A DNA stretch of 64,000 nucleotides, from assembly GCA_001465015.1 (NCBI GenBank), contig LNEO01000123.1, positions 202,827-266,826 on the forward strand, read 5' to 3'. Shown piece after piece: positions 15,761-25,941 of the stretch. The notes under the pieces were generated by a model. The model was not told the origin of the DNA and searched no databases. It saw only the letters and a program-made list of their open reading frames with translations. The position numbers and the translations under genes were made by a program. How positions within the stretch are numbered: the first letter of the stretch is position 1; the number at the start of each line of letters is the position of its first letter. Origin of the DNA: Deltaproteobacteria bacterium Ga0077539. Lineage in GTDB: Bacteria > Myxococcota_A > Polyangia > Polyangiales > Ga0077539.

Positions 15761-18700
15761 CTACTCGCCGAGCTGCGTGAGCAGCTCGCGCGCCGCGGAG
15801 AGGTCGGCGTCTTCGCTGAGCGCGCGCTTCGCGAGAAACGCGGCCTTGCGCGGGTCGCCCTGCTTGAAGGCGATCACGCCCTGCCTGTAGAAGGCCTCGG
15901 CCCGAGTCATCGGGCCAGGCGCCTTCATCAGGGTGAGCGCGCGAAGCGCCTTGAGGGCGGTGTCGAGGTCATCGAACGTCATGGCGAGCTCCGCGAGCTC
16001 GCTCGCGACCGCGCCGTTCTGGTGATCGCTCTCGAGCGCGGCGTTGAGCCACGCGAGCTGCACGCCCTGGTCGCCCACCGCCGCTGCGGCGCGCGCCATA
16101 CGGTACTGAAGCGCGCCGAGCTCAGCCGAGCGGCGGTTTCGGTGGCCGTTGATCGCGGTCTGCAGAAGCGTGGACGCCGAGTCGATGTTTCCGATCGCGA
16201 TGTACGCGTCGACGAGGCCGACGGTGCTCTCGTGGTCTCCAGCGCGAAGCTTGAGCGCCTGCTCGAGCGGCGCGACGGCGTCTTCGTTGCGGCCCGCGAG
16301 CACGAAGAGCTTTCCTGCCTGGCGAAGACGGTCGAAGCGAATCGCTTCAGCCGGCGCGTGTCGAGCGTCTTCGAGCGAGAGCTCTGCGAGCTCGCTGTGC
16401 GCGTCGAGCGCTGTGTACACGCGGCGAAGCCACGCGCGCGCCGGCTCGTTCTCCGGCTGTTCGCGGAAGATCTCCTCGAGCGAGCCGCGCGCATCTCCGA
16501 GACGCTCGGCGCGCTCGCACGCCTCGGCGAGGCGCAGGGTCGCGTCGAGCTTCTCGCTGCCCTCCGACGCGTTGGCGAGGCGCTGGTAGACCGACACGAC
16601 CGCGTCCCAACGAGCCGCGTCTGCGTGCAGGCTCGCGAGGGTCCGAAGCGAATCTTTGTCGGTCGGTTCGTGCTCGACCCAGGACTCGAGCGCCGCGCAG
16701 GCGCGCGCCGAGTCCCCTGCGTCCGCAGCGAGCGTCGCGACGCGATTGGCAGCGGCGCGCTCCTGTGCGCGATCGTCGCGAGCGCGAGCATCGTCGCGAA
16801 GGGCGTCGAGCGCGTCGAGCAACACCGGGAGCGTCACTTCAGGCTCGCGAGTTCTCGCGAGCTCGAGCTCAGCGACCGCCTCGGCCACGCGGCCCGCAGC
16901 GCGAAGCACCGCGCCTCTGGCCCGTCGAAGCGACGGTTCGGAGGCAGATCCCTCGCCCGCTTGCGCGAGCGCCTCGTCGAGCGCGGCCGCCGCGGCGTCG
17001 TTGTCTCCCGCGGACGAGAGATCGCGCGCGTGCTCTTCGACCAGGGACACGTCGCCAGGGGCTCGCCCTCGAGCCTTGGCGATGCACGCCGCCGCCGCTG
17101 CGAAATCTCCCAGCGAATCGCGGTAGATCACCGCCGCCTCTCGCAACCGCGCGACGGCTTCCGTCGCGGACTCGCGGTGCTCGGCGTCGAACGCGATCGT
17201 CGCCGCGAGCGCGCCTGTGTCCTCGGCTTCGCGAAGCGCCGCCTCGAGCCTGGTGCGAACGTTGGCGCTCTTGGGCGCGGCGCGAAACCCTCGGTCGAGC
17301 GCGCGGATGGCGCCGTCGCGATCGTCGTTGACGACGCGCGCGTCGGCGAGCTCGATCGCGTACTTCGCTGCTTCGTCGCCCTCGGTGCACTCGAGCAGAC
17401 GCTCGAGCACTTCGTGACGATCGTCCGCGGAGTCCGAGGCCGAGTACTGCGCGAGCAGCGCGCGAAGCACGGTGGCGTCCTTGGGGGCCCAGTCGAGCGC
17501 GCTGCGGTAGAGCGCGATGATGTCGTCTCTTCGATCCGCGCCCCACCGGCTCGCGAGCCTGAGCGTGAGCGCGACGATGGCGCGGCCGCCGTCCTGCGCG
17601 CCGCGATCGCGCGCGCCGTCGAGCTGCCAACGCAGAAACTCGTCGAGCTCGTGGTCTTTTCCGCTCTTCTCGAGCAGGTCCGCGAGGAGCTGCGCCGCCT
17701 CGACGTCGCTCGGATCATCCTCGAGGCAGCTGCGCAAGCTCGCCGCTGCGTCGTCGACGGTGTCCGGCGACTCCGCGAGGAACCGCGCTCGCTCGACGCG
17801 CAGCTTGTTTCGCTCGCCCACGTCGTAGACGTTCTCGAGCACGATGTCGATTCGCGCCGCGAGCTTGTCCTTCGCGCCGAGCCTTCGATAGGCGTCGAGC
17901 AGCGGCTCCCAGACCGCGCGATCGGCTGCGTCCCGCTCGGCGAGCGCCTCGAGGATCGACGCTGCGAGCGCGAGGTCTCCGAGCGGGTCCATCGCGATCT
18001 GCGCAGCCTCGACGCCGAGCGGAATCGCCTCGGATGCCTCAGCGAGCTTCGATGCGCGCGAGAGCAACTCGACAGCCTCGCGAGAGGCTCCCGCGGTGAC
18101 TTTCGCGCGGCCGAGGGCGACGAGGGCCCACGTTCCGTCAGCGCTCTCTCCGGCGCGCTCGATGGCGCGCTCGAGGAGCGCGACTTCTTTGTCCGAACGC
18201 GACGAGCGCTGGGCGACTTCCACCGCTTCGCGAAGCAGCTCTTGCGACGCGTCTGGGAGCGCCGTCGCTCGGTCGAGCGCGTCGAGCAGGGCCGCGTCTT
18301 CTCCGAGCGAACGTGCGACGCGCTCGTAGAGCGCGACGAGCTCGGCGTCGTCCGGCGCGCTCGCGCACGCGGCGGCGAGCATCGCGGCGGCGCGATCGTA
18401 CCGCGCGTCATCGTCGAGCGCAGCCTCGAGCGTCTGGCGACCCTCGGTGCGGGTCTCGTCGCGGCTGAGGTCGAGCTCGGCGAGGCGATAGAGCGCGTCG
18501 ACGCGTCCTTCTGGATCGGCGCGGCGCGCGAGCACCGCCCGCAGCGGCGCGACGGAGTTCTCGACGCCAGCCGCTCGGTACGCGCGGTCGAGGGCGCGCA
18601 GAACGTCTCGTTCGGGAGCGCCCTCGGCGTGCGCCTTCTCGAGGTCGGCGACCGCGCCGCGCGCGTCGAGCAAGTCCTCAGCGGTAGCTTCGCCGGCCCG

Positions 18701-21700
18701 CAGCAGCAGTCGTCCTGCGATCGAGCGATCCTCGATCGACTTCGCGAGCGAGCGAACCGCCTCGACGTATCGAACGCTCTGCTCGGTGCGCTTGGCGAGC
18801 TCGCGTGTCGCGCGATGCGCGGCGTCGTCGTCAGCAAAGGACGGAAGGGCCTCGAGCCTCGCGTCGAGCGCCTCGCCGCTTCGACCCAAGGTCTCGAGCG
18901 TCGTCGCGACCGAGTCGAGCGCGCTTGCCTTCGCCGAGCCGTCTGCGGTGCGCGAAAGGCGCGCGCGCAGCGCTCGAAGAAGGAGCTCTTGCTCGTTGGC
19001 TGCGAGCAACGCTCGTTCGAACGACTCTGCCTCGAACGCGCTCTCGGTCGCCGCCTCGAACGCGCTCTCGAGCACCTCCGCAGCGCGGTCGGTTTGCCCC
19101 TGCGCCCGCGCGATGCGGTGCAACGCGAACAGCACCTCGGACTGCGACGGGCCGTCGTCGGTCGTCGCCTGGCGTCGCACGACGAGGAGCAGCGAGCGGT
19201 ATGCGTTCGCCGCGCGCTCTTGTTCGCCGAGCTCGAGCGCGACGTCGCCGACCATCTGGAGTGTTCCGGGATCGTCGAGGTCGATGTTGGAGGCGAGCTC
19301 GAGCTGCGCGAGCGCGCCGCTCAAGTCGCCGCGCGCCCTGGCGATTCTCGCGAGCGTGCGGTGAACGCGAGCGCGCTCGGGCGGCCTGCGACGACCGTAC
19401 TCAGTGAGCAGGGCCTCGAGGATCTCGCTCGCGCCTTGAAGATCCTGCGCGTCGCAACGAGCGTCCGCGAGGGCCACCCGCACGGATCGATCCGTCGGCG
19501 CGAGCAGCGCCGCGCGCTCGAGCACAGGAACCGCGCGGTCCGCAGCGGAGAGCTTTCGGACGAAGACATCGGCGGCCTCTCGGAGCATCGCGACGCGCTG
19601 CTCGTCGTCCGCAGCGAACTCGACGCCCGCGGCGAGGAGCTCGGCGAGGGCGTTCCACTGGCTCTGCGCGCGGTATCGCTCGGCGAGGAGAGAGCGAAGC
19701 TCCCGCGCGTGCGGCGTGGTCGAGAGCTGCGCCTCGAGCGCCTCGACCGCGCGGTTCGACTGTCCCGCAAGCGTGTACTCCCGCGCGAGTCGCGCGACGA
19801 CCGCGATGCGATCGTCGTCGCCGTCCGCGAGCTCGAGACGCTTCTCCAGCCACGACACAGCGCGGTCGTGCTCGCCGCGTCCAGCGTGGAGCGCGGAAAG
19901 GGCGTCGAGCGACGCGGGGGACTGCCCGAGGGCGACGACCCTGGCGTGCGCCGCGATCGCTTGGGCGACGTCTCGAAGATCGCTCTCGGCGATTTGCGCA
20001 GCGCGCGCCCACAGGCCCTGCGACACCGTCGGCTCGCTCTCCTCGAGCGCGCCACCCTGCGTTGCGTAAAGCGAGTAGAGCTCGGAGCTCGCGTTTCGAG
20101 CGGCGATCCGCTCTGCGAGCAGCCGAACGCTCTCGTCGTGGCCAGGCCGCTCGGCGAGGTTGTCCGAGAGCGCCTTCTCGGATTCTGCGCCGAGACCGAG
20201 GAGCGACCGCACCCGAGCGAGCTCGAGGCGAAGCGTGATCCGCGCGTCCATGTCAGGAGCGCGTCCGAGCTGCGTTTCGCGAAGGGCGCGAAGCTCGTCG
20301 AGCGCCCCGCCCTGTTCGTAGAGCGCAGCGAGGCGAGCGCCTGCCTCTGCGTCATCGGAGTCCTCATCGAACACCGACCGAAACAAGCGAACAGCGCGCG
20401 CGCTGTCGTCGAGCGAACGCTCGCAAAGAGCGCCGGCGCGACGACGGAGCGACCTCGACGTCTCCGGCGAGAACGGCAGCGCCGAGGCCGCTTCGAGCAG
20501 GTCAACAGCGCGGTCGATCGCGCCCTCGGTCACGTACCTCGCGACGAGCTGCTCGAGCGACCACGCGCAGTGCTCCGAGCCGGCTTCATCATCAGCGCCA
20601 GTCCAGGCCTTCGACGCGGCGTTGTAGAGGCGCTGGAGAATCGCGTCGGCGCGCGGATCGGCGATCGGTCCGACCGCGAGCTCCGCCGCTTCGCGCAGCG
20701 CCGCGAGGTCGTCTCCCGACGCGTCCGCGAACATGAGCAGCGTCTCGACGAGGGCCGAGGACGGCGAGCGTCGCTGGAGCTCGGCGAGCGCGTTGAGCGA
20801 CGCCGCGACGGTGCGGTCGTGAGCGACGGCGCGGGCATAGGCGGCTTGTGCTTGATCGGGATCGTCGCGGCGATCGCGGTGCCACTGGCCGACGCGCGCT
20901 TCGAGGTTGTGAGCGACGGGTCCCGAGAGGCCGCTCGACGACACGGCGTCGGAGAGCGCGACGGTCGCGCCGTTGAATCCTTCGCTCGCGACGGCGCCCT
21001 GCTCGAGCGTCTCGAGCAGCGCGGCGAAGTCGCCGGACGCAGCCGCCACGCGAACGACGGCGTCCGCAGCGACCTCCCACTGTCCCAACGCGGACGCGAC
21101 GCGAACCACCGCGTTCGCGGCGTCAGCGTGGGCGATGTTGGACTCGAAGACCTCGCGATAGAGCGACAGGCCGCCTTCGAGGTCCTTGACGCGAGTCTCG
21201 AGTACACCGGCGCACTTGAGCTTGAGCGGCATCGCGTCGCTCGGCGCAGTCTCGACGGCGCCACGATACGCCGCGGCGACTTCTTGAAACTCGCCCGACT
21301 CTTCGGCGAGCCGAAGCATGTGCGACTCGATGTCGCGCTCTGCGGGAACTTCGACAAAGGCGCGACACACGCAGCGCAGCGCCGAGCTCTTGTCCTCGGC
21401 GCGCTTCTCGTAGGTCGACGCGGCCTCGAGCAGCAGCAGCGCCCGTGTGCTCGCGTCTTCGCCGTGCGCGAGGCGCGCGTCGAGGAGTCCGAGCAGAGAC
21501 TCCCACTCGTCCATGGCGGTGAACGCCGACGCCAACGCGTCGACCGCTCCCGGCGCAGTGGACGGGATCGCCGCGAGGTCGCGAAGCCGCGCCCGCGCGC
21601 GCTCGTGCGACGGAACCGCGGTGAGCGCCGAACGGAAACACGACAGCGCGCGCGCGTTGTCCTCGAGGTGATCCATCGCGGCTTCGCCGAGTCGCGTGCA

Positions 21701-23497
21701 GAGCTCGGCGCGCCGGACGCTCTCTTCTTCGCGCTCGATCGCCGACGCGAGCAGCATGGCGAGCGCGTCCCAGCGTCCCGCCGACTCGTGCAGCGCCGCG
21801 AGCGCGTCGACGACCTCTGCGTTTTGCCCGAAGCGCTCTCCAACGGAGGTCCAGAGCGTGACCGACCGGACGTTCTCGTCGAGCTTCTCCGAGAGCGCTC
21901 TGGCGGCGCGGACGAGGTCCGCGCGAACCGCGTCGTCGTCGCTTTGCGCAGCGGCGCGGCGCTGAAGCGCGTCGACGAGCAAGGACCATCGTTCGGCGCG
22001 CTCGAGCAACGAGACGGTGGCGTCGAGGGCCTCTTGATCCGAGGCGCGATCACGCAGGACGCCCTCCCAGGCGACGAGCGATCGATCGGTCTCGCCGAGC
22101 TCGTCGGCGAGCCGGGCGGCGCGCGAGAGAGACTCGCAGCGCTCGTCGACGTCGGACTCGAGCGTCGCTCGGCGCTCGAGCGCGGTGAGCAGCGACGGTT
22201 TGTCTTCGATTCGCTGATAGAGGGTGTCGAGCATTCGCGCGGCCGAGAGCTTCTCGGCGTTGCTGGCGACCGAGGCGCTCACGACGCGCTCGAAGAGAGC
22301 CGCGGCGCCCGTGGCGTCCGAGAGCTCGTTGGCGCGAACCGTCGCTGCTTCTGCGCGGAGCCCGGTGCTGGTCGGGCTCTCGCCGTTCGCGTCGACGGCG
22401 TCCGCTGCGTCTGCGAGCGCCGAGGCATAGACGTCGAACGCACCAGCGCGTTCGGCGAGGTCGCGGAGGCGGGTTCGATGGGCGGGCTCGGTGGGCACGA
22501 GCACGACGAGCTCGGCGCCGCGCGCAAGCGCGTCCTTTGTCTGACCGAGTCCTTCGAGCAGGCGCGAGAGCTCGTCGAGCGTCTCTGCGCGCTCTGCGCC
22601 GACGACGAACGACCTGGCTCGCTCGAGGACGGCGGCGCGCTCGGCGGGCTTCTTCGACGAATCGTAGTGCGAGAGCAGGAGGTCCCTCGCCTTCGCCCGC
22701 GTCTCGACTGCGGCCGTCGCGAGCGCGAGGATCTTGTCGGTGTACGCGCAGACGTTGTTGTCGGCGCGATTCTCGCCGAAGAGCGGCGACAGAGCGTCGA
22801 GCGCCTGTGTGGGCTCGCCGAGCGAGTCGAGCCAGCAATGCGCGATGCGCAGTCTCGTCGAGCGCGCGTCGTCGGCGGACAGAGAGCCGAGCCTCGCCGT
22901 CCACAACGCGATGAGGTCGTTGTGGCGCGACTGGCGCTCGTACAATCGCTCGAGCGCCGCAGCCAGCTGATTGTCCGACGGGCGAATGGGAACGAGCAGC
23001 TCGAGGTATCGAATCGCCTGATCGGGGTCGCCCGCGAAGTCGCGGGCCACTTGCGCGGCTTCATCGAGGAGCTCGCCGCGACGCTTCTTGTCCTGCGTTC
23101 GCTCGAGCGCGCTCTCGTAGAGCGCCAGCAGCTCGCGCCAGCGCTTGGCCTTGGTGAAGCTCAGCGTGAGGCGGTGAAACGCCCACTCCGCGTTCGGGTC
23201 GATTTGCAGGACCTTGCCCAGCAAGCCGGCGGCTGCGGTCGGGTCTTCGAACCACTCTTGATAGAACCGCACGGCGCGCTGACCGACGGCGTTCGCTCGC
23301 CGCGTCGGTACGTCGGTGGCGCTAAGGACGCGATCCATCAGCGCGGCGACCGCTTCGGGGCGCTGCTCTTTCGAGAGCACCTCGTCGAGGTCGTCCCACT
23401 TGTCTTCGTCGTCGGGGTTGGCCTCTGCTGCTGCGATTGCAGCTGCCAGAGCTGGAGGAACGGGCTCTTGCTCGAGGAGAGCACCTTCGTCAGACAT
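15761..23497 (-). CDS. Giant tetratricopeptide-repeat protein (2578 residues)
   Basis: One uninterrupted frame of 2578 residues made almost wholly of TPR-like helical hairpins. Many units end in a D-x-D/AxxxLxxLY or DALAALHxxAGRWDALxxLLxxAxE pattern, for example ALFERVVSASVASNAEKLSAARMLDTLYQRIEDKPSLLTALERRATLE. Composition is very rich in Ala, Leu, Glu, Asp and Arg. No signal peptide, membrane segment or catalytic domain is visible, so it is probably a cytoplasmic scaffold or chaperone-like protein. Large proteins of this kind occur in Myxococcota near gliding, secretion and regulatory genes, but here the neighbours give no strong clue. Start ATG 23497 (MSDEGALLEQEPVPP). The 227 bases up to the divergent lipoprotein gene at 23725 hold no other gene. 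Confidence 0.9.
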   Translation of the reverse strand: MSDEGALLEQEPVPPALAAAIAAAEANPDDEDKWDDLDEVLSKEQRPEAVAALMDRVLSATDVPTRRANAVGQRAVRFYQEWFEDPTAAAGLLGKVLQIDPNAEWAFHRLTLSFTKAKRWRELLALYESALERTQDKKRRGELLDEAAQVARDFAGDPDQAIRYLELLVPIRPSDNQLAAALERLYERQSRHNDLIALWTARLGSLSADDARSTRLRIAHCWLDSLGEPTQALDALSPLFGENRADNNVCAYTDKILALATAAVETRAKARDLLLSHYDSSKKPAERAAVLERARSFVVGAERAETLDELSRLLEGLGQTKDALARGAELVVLVPTEPAHRTRLRDLAERAGAFDVYASALADAADAVDANGESPTSTGLRAEAATVRANELSDATGAAALFERVVSASVASNAEKLSAARMLDTLYQRIEDKPSLLTALERRATLESDVDERCESLSRAARLADELGETDRSLVAWEGVLRDRASDQEALDATVSLLERAERWSLLVDALQRRAAAQSDDDAVRADLVRAARALSEKLDENVRSVTLWTSVGERFGQNAEVVDALAALHESAGRWDALAMLLASAIEREEESVRRAELCTRLGEAAMDHLEDNARALSCFRSALTAVPSHERARARLRDLAAIPSTAPGAVDALASAFTAMDEWESLLGLLDARLAHGEDASTRALLLLEAASTYEKRAEDKSSALRCVCRAFVEVPAERDIESHMLRLAEESGEFQEVAAAYRGAVETAPSDAMPLKLKCAGVLETRVKDLEGGLSLYREVFESNIAHADAANAVVRVASALGQWEVAADAVVRVAAASGDFAALLETLEQGAVASEGFNGATVALSDAVSSSGLSGPVAHNLEARVGQWHRDRRDDPDQAQAAYARAVAHDRTVAASLNALAELQRRSPSSALVETLLMFADASGDDLAALREAAELAVGPIADPRADAILQRLYNAASKAWTGADDEAGSEHCAWSLEQLVARYVTEGAIDRAVDLLEAASALPFSPETSRSLRRRAGALCERSLDDSARAVRLFRSVFDEDSDDAEAGARLAALYEQGGALDELRALRETQLGRAPDMDARITLRLELARVRSLLGLGAESEKALSDNLAERPGHDESVRLLAERIAARNASSELYSLYATQGGALEESEPTVSQGLWARAAQIAESDLRDVAQAIAAHARVVALGQSPASLDALSALHAGRGEHDRAVSWLEKRLELADGDDDRIAVVARLAREYTLAGQSNRAVEALEAQLSTTPHARELRSLLAERYRAQSQWNALAELLAAGVEFAADDEQRVAMLREAADVFVRKLSAADRAVPVLERAALLAPTDRSVRVALADARCDAQDLQGASEILEALLTEYGRRRPPERARVHRTLARIARARGDLSGALAQLELASNIDLDDPGTLQMVGDVALELGEQERAANAYRSLLLVVRRQATTDDGPSQSEVLFALHRIARAQGQTDRAAEVLESAFEAATESAFEAESFERALLAANEQELLLRALRARLSRTADGSAKASALDSVATTLETLGRSGEALDARLEALPSFADDDAAHRATRELAKRTEQSVRYVEAVRSLAKSIEDRSIAGRLLLRAGEATAEDLLDARGAVADLEKAHAEGAPERDVLRALDRAYRAAGVENSVAPLRAVLARRADPEGRVDALYRLAELDLSRDETRTEGRQTLEAALDDDARYDRAAAMLAAACASAPDDAELVALYERVARSLGEDAALLDALDRATALPDASQELLREAVEVAQRSSRSDKEVALLERAIERAGESADGTWALVALGRAKVTAGASREAVELLSRASKLAEASEAIPLGVEAAQIAMDPLGDLALAASILEALAERDAADRAVWEPLLDAYRRLGAKDKLAARIDIVLENVYDVGERNKLRVERARFLAESPDTVDDAAASLRSCLEDDPSDVEAAQLLADLLEKSGKDHELDEFLRWQLDGARDRGAQDGGRAIVALTLRLASRWGADRRDDIIALYRSALDWAPKDATVLRALLAQYSASDSADDRHEVLERLLECTEGDEAAKYAIELADARVVNDDRDGAIRALDRGFRAAPKSANVRTRLEAALREAEDTGALAATIAFDAEHRESATEAVARLREAAVIYRDSLGDFAAAAACIAKARGRAPGDVSLVEEHARDLSSAGDNDAAAAALDEALAQAGEGSASEPSLRRARGAVLRAAGRVAEAVAELELARTREPEVTLPVLLDALDALRDDARARDDRAQERAAANRVATLAADAGDSARACAALESWVEHEPTDKDSLRTLASLHADAARWDAVVSVYQRLANASEGSEKLDATLRLAEACERAERLGDARGSLEEIFREQPENEPARAWLRRVYTALDAHSELAELSLEDARHAPAEAIRFDRLRQAGKLFVLAGRNEDAVAPLEQALKLRAGDHESTVGLVDAYIAIGNIDSASTLLQTAINGHRNRRSAELGALQYRMARAAAAVGDQGVQLAWLNAALESDHQNGAVASELAELAMTFDDLDTALKALRALTLMKAPGPMTRAEAFYRQGVIAFKQGDPRKAAFLAKRALSEDADLSAARELLTQLGE

Positions 23498-23724
23498 CGC
23501 CAGGCCTCGCTACGCGTGCGTCGAACGTTCGAATGTGTGGATTGGCACTTACGCCGTGCGGCGCGGACGCCCCAACGACGTTCAGGGTGCTCGACGATAC
23601 ACCCACGAACCGCCCTACCAGCGCAGCGAAATCATGCAGCGGAGCGATCTCGCGCTTGACCGCGCTCTCGATCGAAGAACACGATCACGGGCGGATTTCG
23701 AGCTCACCGGAGAAAGGGTTGGAT

Positions 23725-25926
23725 ATGTTCGATCGCACTCGCGACTTCTCTTTTTGCTTGCACGCGCGCGGGACTTGTCTTCTCGCGTTTGCCGCGCTGG
23801 CCGTCGCCTGCTCGCCCCCAGTCCAGCCGACGCCGGACGTCGTCACCGATGTCGTCTCGGACATGGCGACGGACGGGCCGAGCGCGGATGTGATCGAGGA
23901 CGCCGCGCAGACCGACACCGGCGCGGACGCTCGAACTGGCCCCGACCCCAACGACTGCGACCCGCTCGACGAGGGCCACTGCAGCTTTCCGTGGCCGTCC
24001 AACCTGTATCTGCGCGCAGACCCAGCGCGGGCGACCGGGGTGACGTTGACCTTCGGCGCCACGACCCTCCCCCGCGCGGCGAACAACCTGCACGTCGATC
24101 CCGCGCCGTGGCGAAGGCTCGACGGCTACTCGGTCGGCGAGGCCGCGATGACCTTGCAGCGCAACCTCGATCCTGCCGGACTGCCCACGGAGTACAACCT
24201 CGCCCCGTCGATGGCGCCCGACGCGCGAATCCTCTACTTCGAGGTCGTGGGTTCGGGCGCGACCCAGACGCTCAGCCGCGTCCCGTACTACGCGGAGCTC
24301 GACTCGCAAGAGCCCGACCCGACGAAGAAGATTCTATTCATTCGCCCGGCGGTCATCTTGAAGCAGGGCGCTCGCTACATCATCGCGCTCCGCAACTTGC
24401 GGGCGCGGGATGGCAGCGCGATCGAGCCGTCGGCGGCGTTCAGAGCGCTTCGTGATCGGACGGCCATGGCTGACCCGCGCCTCGCGCCGCGCGTCGCGCG
24501 ATTCGATCAAGTGTTTTCGTTGCTCACAGCGGCGGGAATCGATCGCAGCTCGCTCACGCTCGCGTGGGACTTCAACACCGCCAGCTCGCGTGCGACGCAC
24601 GGGCCGCTCTTGCACATGACGAGGGACGTGCTTCAGCGTCTCCCCGAGGGGCCGCAGTTCGAGGGCGTCCGGGTCCAAGAGTATACGATGGCCGAAAACG
24701 CGGACATCGCCCTCGAGATCCGCGCCACGATCAACGTTCCGCACTACATGGTCGAGCGGTCGATCCGCGCGATCTCGTGGTTCGTGTTCAACAACGGCCC
24801 CGATGGAATGCCCGCGGCGAGCGGCACGCTCCCGGTCGACGTGTGGATTCGAATCCCGCGCTCGGCGGTGCGAAGCGCGACCAACCCCAACCCCGAGCCG
24901 CACGGCCTCGTTCAGTACGGCCACGGGCTCATGGGCGCGGGCGACGAGGTGCGCGCCGGCTACAACAACGTCATCGCCAACAACAATCGGCTGATCTTCT
25001 TCTCGGCCAACCTCGCGGGGATGTCCTTCGAGGACTTCGTGACCGTCGGCCAGGTGCTCCGTGATTTCTCGCGGTTTCCGTTCATCTCGGACCGCTTGCA
25101 CCAGGGCATGGTCAACTGGGTCGCGTTGGCGCGCGCCATGATCCGGCGCTTTCCGATGCTCTCGGAGGTGACCTCGCGCGGCATCCGCGTCAACACCGAA
25201 GAGCGATTCTACTCTGGCATTTCGCAGGGCGGGATCTTCGGCGGAACGTACATGGCCATCAGCCCAGACATCACGCGCGGGCACCTCGGCGTTCCGGGAA
25301 ACAACTACGGAACGCTGCTGCACCGGTCCGTCGATTTCGATTCGTACTTCGCGACCCTTCGCATGGCGTACGCCGACGAGCGCGACCAGGCCGTGCTCTT
25401 GTCGCTCTCGGAGCTGCTCTGGTCGCAAGTCGATCCGATGAGCTACTACCGCCACGTGCAGGCAGAGCCCTTCATGGGGTTGCCCACGCACTATGTGTTG
25501 CTCGCGCCCGCCAAGGGTGATCACCAGGTGGCGGTGCACACCAACGAGATCCCCGCGCGGTCTTCGATGGAGATCCCGCTGATGCTCCCGTACGAGCATC
25601 CGATGAACGCGATGGCTCGCACCATGCCCGAGTTCGCGCAGACCTCGATGTACCCGCGGCGCGGATCGGCCGTCGTGCTCTGGGACCTCGGAAATCCCTG
25701 GCAGAACCCCGGCAACAACACGATCTCGCGCGAAGATCGTATGCGCTTTCCGGACCCCCACGGCCGAACGCGCCAGCTTCACATGTGGCACTCGCGGCAG
25801 ATGGTGCACTTCTTCCGAGGCCGGCCGCAGAACGAGGCCCCCGAGGTGATCGACGTCTGCAACGGACAAGCGTGCGCGTTTTCGAACTGCTTCGGCAGCG
25901 CCTCCGCCTGCACGCCCCGCTTCTGA
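23725..25926 (+). CDS. Predicted surface lipoprotein with alpha/beta-hydrolase fold
   Basis: A 733-residue exported protein. The signal sequence ends in LAVACSPP, so lipidation of that Cys is likely though the -3 residue is Ala rather than Leu. Next comes an Asp/Thr/Ala-rich stalk (about residues 35-75), then NDCDPLDEGHCSFPWPSNLY with a probable disulfide. A nucleophile elbow GISQG places Ser500 as the likely catalytic residue (YSGISQGGIFGGTYMA). HGLVQYGHGLMGAG ahead of it could contribute the oxyanion region. The C-terminus has four close Cys residues (VCNGQACAFSNC). Similar large lipoproteins are common in Myxococcota, but substrates are unknown. Shine-Dalgarno GGAGAAAGGG at 23709-23718 supports the ATG at 23725. 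It lies 15 bases before the acylase gene. Confidence 0.8.
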   Translation: MFDRTRDFSFCLHARGTCLLAFAALAVACSPPVQPTPDVVTDVVSDMATDGPSADVIEDAAQTDTGADARTGPDPNDCDPLDEGHCSFPWPSNLYLRADPARATGVTLTFGATTLPRAANNLHVDPAPWRRLDGYSVGEAAMTLQRNLDPAGLPTEYNLAPSMAPDARILYFEVVGSGATQTLSRVPYYAELDSQEPDPTKKILFIRPAVILKQGARYIIALRNLRARDGSAIEPSAAFRALRDRTAMADPRLAPRVARFDQVFSLLTAAGIDRSSLTLAWDFNTASSRATHGPLLHMTRDVLQRLPEGPQFEGVRVQEYTMAENADIALEIRATINVPHYMVERSIRAISWFVFNNGPDGMPAASGTLPVDVWIRIPRSAVRSATNPNPEPHGLVQYGHGLMGAGDEVRAGYNNVIANNNRLIFFSANLAGMSFEDFVTVGQVLRDFSRFPFISDRLHQGMVNWVALARAMIRRFPMLSEVTSRGIRVNTEERFYSGISQGGIFGGTYMAISPDITRGHLGVPGNNYGTLLHRSVDFDSYFATLRMAYADERDQAVLLSLSELLWSQVDPMSYYRHVQAEPFMGLPTHYVLLAPAKGDHQVAVHTNEIPARSSMEIPLMLPYEHPMNAMARTMPEFAQTSMYPRRGSAVVLWDLGNPWQNPGNNTISREDRMRFPDPHGRTRQLHMWHSRQMVHFFRGRPQNEAPEVIDVCNGQACAFSNCFGSASACTPRF

Positions 25927-25941
25927 GAGGACCTCGCTTCG

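Noticed and set aside
23520..23560. Possible sigma54 (-24/-12) promoter, TGGCACTTACGCCGTGC, ahead of the surface-lipoprotein locus
   Set aside because: The GG to GC distance is two bases longer than required, so it does not fit the sigma54 consensus.
15746..23659. 2637-residue plus-strand open frame opposite the TPR gene
   Set aside because: No domain, biased Arg/Glu/Leu composition and complete overlap with a well-supported TPR gene. It is an antisense shadow of high-GC codon use.
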